From the NCBI GenBank assembly GCA_963921195.1, contig OY992539.1, positions 40,938,299 through 41,002,298 on the forward strand: a DNA stretch of 64,000 bases, read 5' to 3'. The first letter of the stretch is position 1. Each line of letters opens with the position of its first letter. The translations under genes were made by a program, and so were the position numbers. Positions 55,886-64,000 of this stretch are shown in pieces. The notes under the pieces are model-generated. The model was given only the letters and a program-made list of their open reading frames with translations. It had not been told where the DNA came from and did not search any database. This DNA comes from Pegoplata infirma (taxonomy: Eukaryota; Arthropoda; Insecta; Diptera; Anthomyiidae).

Positions 55886-57520
55886 CAGTGTTGCCATAAG
55901 AGAATTTTGAAAAAATGCTAAATGGTAGAAAAAAAAGTGCTAAATTGCTCTACAGACCAAAAAAAAAGTGCTAGATTTTTTTTTTTTATTAAATTAAGAA
56001 ATAATGATTTTTAACAATAACTCAGGTTTGGTGGTTAGTTATCTAACCACCTCTTGTTGCTTGTTTAAAACTTGTTTTCGTGCCACCTATGGACAAATTA
56101 TTATGTTTTATATATGTAAAAAGAGCATAATATACAAAAAATAACGTAATATTATAAAAAAAATAATATACAAAAAATAACGTAATAATATACAAATAAT
56201 ATACAAAAAATAACGTAAGCGCAAATTTTTTTTTTCTTTTTTTTTTTTATGATAAATAAACCTTAATCAAACTAAAAATACAGTTGTTTTATTAATAAAA
56301 TAAAATATGTAAAACTGTGGCTGAAAGAGTTAACAGGAAAATGCGCACTAACTTCGTCTACATATTTTTTTTTTTTTTTTTTGACCGCTAAACTTAAAAA
56401 TTTTATCGAACAAAATTTTCACGGATACATATTTCTAATAATTTTTTAGCGTTTTTTTGAGTTATTTTCACTGTTTTCCCTATATCTTGAGTAATGTACC
56501 TCCGATCTACTCGCGATTAAAACCAAACTAAAATTAATCAAATTTGCAACAAAATTTACACACGTTACTTTCCCATCCTTCATAAGTTTACGCGCGATAG
56601 TCAAATATATTGTAAAAATTAATTTTTTTTATCAAAAAACTAATTTTCAATTCTTTTTTCAAAGGAATCGATCGCAAATTAGCAAGTTTTTTTTGTTTAC
56701 CTTAAAAGCCTGAACCTATTCAAATATAACAAAATGGGTTTCATAAAAATCTATAAAAATCACCAAAGTTATAATGAATTTTTTGAAACTACGCATAAAA
56801 ATAAGTACCATAGTGTTTTTGTGTTTATTTTCATATAGTAAGCCATAACTTCGGTGATAACCCATAGATTTTCATCAAACCGACTTTGGTTAAGAATCAG
56901 GCTTAAAAAACCATAACATTTATCTTTGTTACGGTTTTAATCAAATTCATATTTTCTAACTCAAATAATGCATTTTTGTCATATGTATGCCAATTCCACG
57001 TTTTCTAATGTGCTGATTGGAAAAATAATGTTTATACGATTTGTTGCAAGTATGATTCTCTTTACAATGGTTTCAATTGCGAGAATTTCGGATGTATACA
57101 ACGCGAGATATAAGGAAAATAGACAGAAAAACGCATTTTTTTTTTAAATAACTGAATCCGTGAAATTTTTTTTTTTTTATATTTTCTAAATTTTTGAATT
57201 TCAATTTATACTTTCTTAATTTTTTGGGATTCCTGATTTTCAATTGGGCGCAATGAAATAAGTCCCAAGAAAAAAAAAATTAAATAAATTCTATACGATT
57301 TGGGAGTTATTTCATTATACAGGTGCAAAGAAAGCGCCGCAGGCAAAAAATTTTTACAAGAGATTAAAAACAAATTAAAATGTAGAAAAAATGCTAAAAA
57401 TGCTAAAAAATAATAAAAAAGTGCTAACTTAGCACTTAGCACTTTTTTCCAAAACTTTAGTGCTAAGTCCAAAAAAAAAGTGCTAGATCTAGCACTAAAA
57501 GTGCTAAAATGGCATCACTG
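55886..57520. mobile_element. Nonautonomous hAT-type element, TSD TTTTATAC
   Basis: 1,635 bp. Ends CAGTGTTGCCAT and, read inwards from the right, CAGTGATGCCAT. Exact 8-bp duplication TTTTATAC at 55,878-55,885 and 57,521-57,528, matching the nTnTAnAn preference of hAT insertions. Subterminal regions are dense in AGTGCTAAAT / AGTGCTAGAT motifs at both ends, as transposase-binding repeats are in hATs. No transposase frame. A one-arm copy of the 13,264-13,442 palindrome lies near the right end. The target is the 5' end region of a DINE-like repeat. Confidence 0.88.
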
Positions 57521-57525
57521 TTTTA

Positions 57526-58256
57526 TACCATCCACTTTCAGAAGGACGGTATATATAAGTTTGTCATTCCGTTAGTAACACCTCGAAATAAAGGGGTAGT
57601 ACCCTATAAAGAACTCACAAAAAAAAAATCTTAGCCAATTACTGGAAAAAGTCTCGTAATCCCATTTTACCAATATTTGATAGTTTTCCTTGTTTTTAAC
57701 AAAAAATTTTCGACCGAATTTTACAATTTTTTTTTGGTAATTTTACAATTTTTTTTTTGGTAATTTTACAAATTTCCTACTTTTTTTACAAAAAAAATCG
57801 CGATTTTTTTTTTTCTTTTTTTTATCAAAAAATATGTTCGTACTTGTTTAAATAACATTTGGTGTTCAATTATGTTTACATATGTCAACCAGAAGCCGAA
57901 TTAAAGCATTTTGTATTTTTAGGTTATGTTGAATGTACTGAAATTTTTGAGGTGTGCTAACATTTTCGTTCATAACTTTTGAACCGCTGAACCGATATCG
58001 CTCAAATGCAATACCAAACTTCTCGGGAGAACTTCCAATAAATATGTTAAGTTTCAGTCATCTCTGTGCAATATTATGTCCGTGATAGCATTTTCAGACA
58101 GACAGATTGACGGACAGACGGACATCGCTAGAATGTCTTAAAATCGATCGGACATCATGAATATATATACTTTATGGGGTCCCAGACCGGTATTTCGTTG
58201 AGTTGCAAACGGAATGACAAACTTATATATACCCTCTATCACTAAGTGGAGGGTAT
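57526..58256 (-). mobile_element. DINE-1-like Helitron fragments
   Basis: 57,526-57,640 is a plus-strand 5' end (ATACCATCCACTTTCAGAAGG..). 57,840-58,256 is a minus-strand 5' half ending at ATACCCTCCACTTAGTGATAG-type hairpin, with CCATAAAGTATAT, a GTCC/GTCT microsatellite (58,095-58,122) and the uninterrupted sequence CGATATCGCTCAAATG that shows the empty target of the Transib at 51,529. Between them (57,645-57,830) lies a piece of repeat T. Confidence 0.75.
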
Positions 58257-58257
58257 A

Positions 58258-59408
58258 AAAAGCTCGTAAAATTAAAAAAAAGCTAGTAATTTGTACTAAG
58301 ATTTCTCGTAAAATAGGAGGTAGCAAAAGATTTAGTAAGGTCACGAGATCTCCTTGTAAGTTTTATTGCGTCAAAAAAATTGTAAATTTACAATTTCATT
58401 GGCAAAAATCTTGTTAAATTACTAAAAAGCTCGTAATTTTTACTAGGTATTCTCTTAAAATAGGAAATAGCAAAAAATCTAGTAAAGTTACGAAATTTCC
58501 TTGTAAGTTTTATCGCGTCAAAAAAATTGTAAATTAACAATTTTATTGGTAAAAAGCTTGGAGAACTAAAACTTACAAGGAATTCTAGTGAATGTACTAG
58601 ATTTTTTTTTTTGTAAAAAACGTTGAAAATTTGTAAAATTACAAAAAAAAGGTGTAAAGTAACAAAAAAAAAAAAAAATGCAAATTTAGATCGAAATTTT
58701 TTTTGTTAAAAAACAAGGAAAACTGTTAAATATTGGTAAAATTGGATTACAATAAATTTTCTAGTAATTTGATAAGGTTTTTATTTTGTGGGTATTCAAA
58801 ATTTGCTATTACATAAAAAGGCCATTGCGGAGGCTATTATTGGTATTGGTCAAGTAAAATTTAACCTTTGTGCGTCTGTCTGTTGAAATGGCTATCGCGA
58901 CGAAACTATAACACAGATATAACTGATATTTAAATGATTTTTAACCCATTTTACCAATATTTGACAGTTTTCTTGTTTTTTAACAAACAAATTTGAATCG
59001 AAATTTATTTTTTTTTTTTGGTAATTTTTCAATTATTTTTGTAACTTTACAAATTTCCAAAATAATTTTGAAAAAAAAAAATCAATTAAATTTACGAGAA
59101 TTCCTTGTAATTTCAATTGCACCAAAAAAAGTGTAAATTTACAATTTTATTGGCAAAAAGCTTGTAAAATTACGAGGAATTCTCGTAAAATAGGAGGTAG
59201 CAAAAAATCTAGTAAAATTACGAAACCTCCTTGTATATTTTATCGTGTCAAAAAATTTGTAAATTTACATTTTTATTGCTAAAAACCTTGTAAAATTACA
59301 AAATTATTTGTAAAAAGCTTGTAAAATTACTAGGAATTTTTGTCAAATAGGAGGTAGCCAACAAAAAAAAAGTTGCAAGTTTTTCTTGTAATTTTACAAG
59401 TTTTTTTT
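58258..59408. repeat. Dispersed repeat T, several units
   Basis: At least three units with AATAGGAGGTAGCAAAAAATC, TTACGAAACCTCCTTGTA, TGTAAATTTACAATTTTATTGG and AAAGCTTGTAAAATTAC blocks, plus outer ends CCCATTTTACCAATATTTGACAG (58,950) and its complement (58,730). Two or more nested or tandem copies abutting the DINE elements. Noncoding. Confidence 0.75.
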
Positions 59409-60425
59409 ATACCCTCCACTCTAGTGATAGAGGGTATATATAAGTTTGTCATTCCGTTTGTAACACATCGAAATATTGGTCTAGGACCCCATAAAGTATA
59501 TTCATGATCCTCGATCGATTTTAAGTCCGTCCGTCCGTCCGTCTCTCTGTCTGTCCGTCCGTAGAAAACACGCTAACTTTTGAAAGACTTTACAGAGGCT
59601 ACTGAAGTTTGGCATATATGTTGGTCATTCACCTGGTTAGGTTGGTATTTCAATCCAGCCAAATCGGTCCAGTGGTTCAAAAGTTATGAGCAAAAGAGTA
59701 AATTTTGGAGAGGGGTTTTCACGAATTTACGAGATAAAAAACACGATAACTTTCGAAAGTCAATAATGAGACTACTGAAACCTGGCATGTATTTTTGCCG
59801 TTCCCCAAGTCTGTTTGGTATTGAATTTCAGCTCAATCGGTTCAGCGGTTCGAAAGTTATAAGCAAAACCCTGAATTTCAGATTGGTTTCATCTTAAATG
59901 CCACGTGTTAAACAAGTTTTAAAAGCATTGGTGGTAACTTAACAATGCTTTTCAAACTTGTTTAATTTTAAAGCAATGCTTTTTAAACTTGTTTAGTTTT
60001 AAAAGCATTCGTAACTTAAAAATTACACTCGAAAAAAATTTTGCACTCAAAAAAAATTTTACACTCAAAAAAAATTTTACACTCAAAAAAAATTTTAATA
60101 CACAAAAAAAAAATAGTTTTTTTTTTTTACAAAAATGACAATATTTTGTGTACATACGTATGTGCATTCACTCAGAAATATTTTTACAATAAAAAAACAT
60201 TACACTCGAAAAAAATTTTACACTCAAAAAAAAATTGTATTTTTTTTTTTTTTTTAAATGACAAAAAAAGAGTTTTTTATTTAAAATAAAATATTTCTAA
60301 TCAAAATTGTTAATTTTTTCACGTTAAAAACTGTACTATCCTTTAAAAAAATGCATTGTGGACTCCACAATGTGGAGGGTATTCATAGATTCGGCAAAGT
60401 CGAATATAACTTTTCTACTTGTTTT
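59409..60425 (+). mobile_element. DINE-1-like Helitron, complete copy
   Basis: 5' hairpin ATACCCTCCACTCTAGTGAT..GAGGGTATATA, TCATTCCGTTTGTAACACAT, CCATAAAGTATATTCATGAT, GTCCGTCCGTCCGTCCGTCT microsatellite at 59,526-59,562, a middle region identical in order to 14,552-15,567, ACACTCAAAAAAAATTTT short repeats (60,025-60,235), and a 3' end of GTGGAGGGTAT then hairpin TTCGGCAAAGTCGAA then TATAAC..CTTGTTTT. The ATACCCTCCAC/GTGGAGGGTAT pair is the subterminal inverted repeat of DINE-1 elements. No Rep/helicase. The 105-codon frame at 59,580-59,897 is not considered a gene. Confidence 0.88.
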
Positions 60426-60429
60426 GGAT

Positions 60430-60885
60430 TGTTTTTACTTAATGATGTCCGAGTTGTTTGACAGCACATTTAAGCGATTAGCGGTTGAAAAGTTATGAAC
60501 GAACATGTAAGGATTCCCCGAAAATTTTGTCACATTCCACATAATCTAAAAATACATAGCGCCTTTATTCTTCTGCAAGTTGAAATATGTGAACAAAATT
60601 GGAAAAAGTACGAACATATTTTTTTAGCCAAAAAAATTAAATTTTTCGCAATATTTTTTTCACCAAAAAATTATTTTTTCGCGTATTTTTTTTTTTCAAA
60701 AAATTATTTTTTTCAATTTATTTTTTTATTTTTTAATTAATTTCTTTGACCAATTTTTTTAACAAAATTAGTTTAACAATTATTTTTTCAACATTTTTTT
60801 TTCAAAAAAAGTTTTTTGCAATATCTCTTTTACATTGTGGAGGGTATCAAAGTTTCGTCACAGCCAAGTTTAACACTCTTATATT
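60430..60885 (+). mobile_element. DINE-1-like Helitron fragment (3' part)
   Basis: Contains AGCGGTTGAAAAGTTATGAACG, CACATTCCACATAATCTAAAAATAC and ends TTGTGGAGGGTATCAAAG followed by a degenerate TTCGTCACAGCCAA hairpin and TTAACACTCTTA. Directly follows the complete copy. 60,886-61,155 is AT-rich without features. Confidence 0.65.
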
Positions 60886-61155
60886 TTTTTTGGCTAATTA
60901 AAAGCTAAACCATGTTGCTTAACCAAATGTAGTTGGTTTGGTTATTTTTTTGTTCATTAAACTTGACATCTGGTATCTATTGCAATAATAAATGTCAATA
61001 TGAGTCTGTTTCTTTATAAACTTTTTGTTTTTCCAAACAAAAATACATAATTCTTATAAATCTTAGTACAAAATTGTCACAATGCCCAAAATATTTTGAT
61101 TTAGAATACATTTGACTCAAACAAATTTTTGATTTGTCGATTGCTTATTTTGACT

Positions 61156-61432
61156 CATATCGCTCATTTACTTGTATAGTGTCATAACTCAAAATATGTA
61201 GTTTTTGGGTAAACGATACAGAATTATTTGTTATATCCTGCTTATATTGTGTCAAAAATTCGTATTAATATCTTTTAAACTCACCGTTTGAGAAGAGAAC
61301 ACGCCATTATAACATTTTCTGTGTACGGGCCTTTTGCAATGTTAACCAACTTTCAATTGTAAACTTTAAACAGGTTTTCTGTACAATCAAACATTTTGAG
61401 TTATGACACTATACTAGTAAATGAGCGATATG
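61156..61432. mobile_element. Short MITE with ~43-bp inverted ends (CATATCGCTCATTTAC)
   Basis: Left end CATATCGCTCATTTACT(T)GTATAGTGTCATAACTCAAAAT-type sequence pairs almost perfectly with the right end at 61,390-61,432. ~277 bp with no coding frame. The target duplication is not resolved. Confidence 0.82.
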
Positions 61433-61499
61433 TTTATACTCTGTGGTACAATGTGATACCACGTTTTTGATGACAAGTTGTTACTTAAACTCTATAGAA

Positions 61500-61665
61500 A
61501 AACTCTCTGAAAGTCTTTTAAATACATACATATTCCGTAGAGGTTTTTGCAAAGACTTCTCCATTCACTTCTATCTTGTGCCGTTGTTTTGGCTGTTCTA
61601 GGTTCGATTCTTCTTTCAGTCAGAATTTTGTTAATTGTATCTTGTCAATTTAAATAAACAAACTT
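61500..61665 (-). pseudogene. LINE C-terminal fragment (probable)
   Basis: The minus-strand frame reads ..RRIEPRTAKTTAQDRSEWRSLCKNLYG.., broken by AT-rich DNA on both sides. A (T/A)QDRxEWRxL segment near the C terminus is seen in RTE/CR1-like and related LINE ORF2 proteins. Only about 45 residues are legible, so the clade is uncertain. Confidence 0.4.
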
Positions 61666-61689
61666 TAAGCAGATTTTCAGCTAAAATAT

Positions 61690-64000
61690 ATAATGTAAAT
61701 GAAATAATTGAGCTCAAGGTCTGTTGTTTTAAGTAATTTTTATTTAACTTCTCCGATATTTCAAAATTCATCGAATTTCATCCTCAGGGACACTTGTAAA
61801 AACTACACAAACAATACCATACGACGATGTTAAAACAACTATAGCTAAAAGTTTATTTTGTTTGTGTAATTTTTACAAGTGTCCCTGAGGATGAAATTCG
61901 ACGAATTTCGAAATATCGGAGAAATAAAATAAAAATTATTTAAAACAACAGACCTCGAGCTCAGTTATTTTATTTACATTACAAATTTAAAGGTCGAATA
62001 AATACAACATAAAATTTGCTGTTGTGTTTAATAATTTGTATTTTGTTTCTCCGATATTTCGAAATTCATCGAATTTCATCCTTAGGGTCACTTTTAAAAA
62101 TTACACAAACAAACCACACGACGGTGTTAAAACAACTATAGCTTAAAGTTTATTTTGTTTGTGTAATTTTTACAAGTGTCCCTGAGGATGCAATTCGATT
62201 AATTTCGAAATATCAGAAAAATAAAATAAAAATTATTTAAAACAACAGACCTCGAGCTCAATTATTTTATTTGCATTACAAATTTAAAGGTCGAATAAAT
62301 ACAACATAAAATTTGCTGTTGTTTTTTTATTAATTTGTATTTTATTTCTCCGATATTTCGAAATTCATCCTCAGGGACACTTGTAAAAATTACACAAACA
62401 AACCATACGACGATGTTCAAACAACTATAGCTAAAAGTTTATTTGTTTGTGTAATTTTTACAAGTGTCCCTGAGGATGAAATTCGATGAATTCCGAAATA
62501 TCGGAGAAACAAAATAAAAATTATTTAAAACAACAGACTTTGAGCTCAATTATTTCATTTACATTACAAATTTAAAGGTCGAATTGAATACATATATAAT
62601 GTAAATGAAATAATTAAGCTCGAGATCTGTTGTTTTAAACAATGTTTGTTTTATTTCTCCGATATTTCGAAATTAATCGAATTTCATCTTCAGAGTCACT
62701 TGTAAAAATTACACAAACAAACCATACGACGATGTTATAGCAACTATCGCTTAAAGTTTATTTTGATTGTGTAATTTTTACAAGTGTCCCTGAGGATGAA
62801 ATTCGATGAATTTCGAAATATCGGAGAAATAAAATACAAATTATTAAAAGCAACAGACCTCGAGCTAAATTATTTCATTTACATTACAAATTTAAAGGTC
62901 GAATAAATACAACATAAAATTTGCTGTTGTTTTTAATAATTTGTATTTTATTTCTTCGATATTTCGAAATTCATCGAATTTCATCCTCAGGGTCACTTGT
63001 AAAAATTACACAAACAAACCATACGTTCATTTATATTACAAATTTAAAGGTCGCATATTCGTTTATTTTTACAAGTGTCCCTGAGGATGAAATTCGATAA
63101 ATTTCGAAATATCGGAGAAATAAAATAAAAATTATTTAAAAGAACAGACCTCGAGCTCAATTATTTCAATTACATTACAAATTTAAAGGTCGAATAAATT
63201 CAACATAAAATTTGCTGGTTTTTTTTAATAATTTGTATTATATTTCTACGATATTTTGAAATTCATCCTCAGGGACACTTGTAAAAATTACACAAACAAA
63301 CCATACGACGATGTTCAAACAACTTTAGCTAAAAGTTTATTTGTTTGTGTAATTTTTACAAGTGTCCCTGAGGATGAAATTCGATGAATTCCGAAATATC
63401 GGAGAAACAAAATAAAAATTATTTAAAACAACAGACTTTGAGCTCAATTATTTCATTTACATTACAAATTTAAAGGTCGAATTGAATACATATATAATGT
63501 AAATGAAATAATTAAGCTCGAGATCTGTTGTTTTAAACAATGTTTGTTTTATTTCTCCGATATTTCGAAATTAATCGAATTTCATCTTCAGAGTCACTTG
63601 TAAAAATTACACAAACAAACCATACGACGATGTTAAAGCAACTATAGCTTAAAGTTTATTTTGATTGTGTAATTTTTACAAGTGTCCCTGAGGATGAAAT
63701 TCGATGAATTTCGAAATATCGGAGAAATAAAATACAAATTATTAAAAGCAACAGACCTCGAGCTCAATTATTTCATTTACATTAAAAATTTAAAGGTCAA
63801 ATAAATACAACATAAAATTTGCTGTTGTTTTTAATAATTTGTATTTCATTTCGCCGATATTTCGAAATTCATCGAATTTCATTCTCAGGGTCACTTGTAA
63901 AAATTACACAAACAAACCATACGTTCATTTACATTAAAAATTTAAAGGTCGGATAAATACAACATAAAATTTGCTCTTGTTTTTAATAATTTGTATTTTA
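61690..64000. repeat. Tandem array of palindromic ~300-bp units, continuing past window end
   Basis: Units begin at about 61,749, 62,047, 62,345, 62,655, 62,952, 63,243, 63,553 and 63,850. Most are a hairpin: left arm TTTCTCCGATATTTCGAAAT..CATCCTCAGGGACACTTGTA, a ~50-bp centre with CATACGACGATGTT, right arm TACAAGTGTCCCTGAGGATG..CGAAATATCGGAGAAATAA. They are joined by CCTCGAGCTCAATTATTTC and AAAGGTCGAATAAATACAAC. A three-unit (~900-bp) higher-order period is visible. The 63,000 and 63,900 units are short forms with CATACGTTCATTTA. Noncoding; related to 1,598-2,440. Confidence 0.93.

Noticed and set aside
59580..59897. 105-codon frame, partly repeated at 15,189-15,377, as a possible conserved protein
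   Set aside because: The shared sequence is the body of the DINE-1-like repeat. The frame is broken in the second copy at the DNA level and matches no helicase, Rep or other motif.

Overview
This is a strongly AT-rich eukaryotic window that looks like heterochromatic or gene-poor DNA of a higher fly, probably a calyptrate such as a blow fly or relative. I found no convincing intact host gene. The organism call rests on DINE-1/INE-1-like Helitron copies with the dipteran layout: a terminal ATACCCTCCAC hairpin, a CCATAAAGTATAT block, a GTCC/GTCT microsatellite, and a 3' TTCGGC-ACA-GCCGAA hairpin. It also rests on Jockey-type and R1/I-type LINE remains, Transib elements and tRNA-derived SINEs. 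Almost all longer ORFs are frames through repeats.

Layout. 1-5 kb: AT-rich DNA, a three-unit tandem repeat with a foldback, and a cluster of seven sequences resembling a tRNA-Lys primer-binding site. 5.2-9 kb: a SINE with an 11-bp target duplication and a LINE whose long ORF is broken by one stop. 9.6-18 kb: nested foldbacks, a 1.5-kb TIR element carrying an exon-like segment, DINE-1-like copies, SINEs and an interleaved A-B-A'-B' inverted repeat. 19-25.6 kb: dispersed repeats, a minisatellite, MITEs, a LINE 3' fragment and a 0.9-kb foldback. 27.1-34.9 kb: two roughly 3-kb arrays of one 39-bp satellite in opposite orientation around a 1.65-kb spacer. 35.4-39.5 kb: a 15-bp minisatellite with a SINE inside. 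41-45.2 kb: two Transib-type elements, one inside a SINE inside a larger TIR element, and a GC-rich CCGGGAATA repeat. 45.5-61 kb: a MITE inside a SINE, DINE-1-like copies with up to three further insertions, a 1.9-kb foldback, a Transib with transposase remnants and a hAT-type element. 61.7-64 kb: a tandem array of palindromic ~300-bp units that continues past the window end.

No operon or pathway is present. What unites the window is architecture: at least thirteen long inverted repeats, several layers of insertion that can be ordered by target-site duplications, and hairpins that would form double-stranded RNA if transcribed. The best candidates for something undescribed are (1) the mirror-image 39-bp satellite, made of two 16-bp palindromes and holding overlapping TATCGATA (DREF/BEAF-32-type) sites in nearly every unit; (2) a hammerhead-like CTGAnGATG-stem-YGAAA motif shared by three foldback families, with a stem that differs in sequence but keeps pairing; (3) three Transib-type elements whose ends begin with the RAG signal heptamer CACAGTG and are flanked by exact 5-bp duplications; and (4) the tandem tRNA-Lys primer-site-like repeats.
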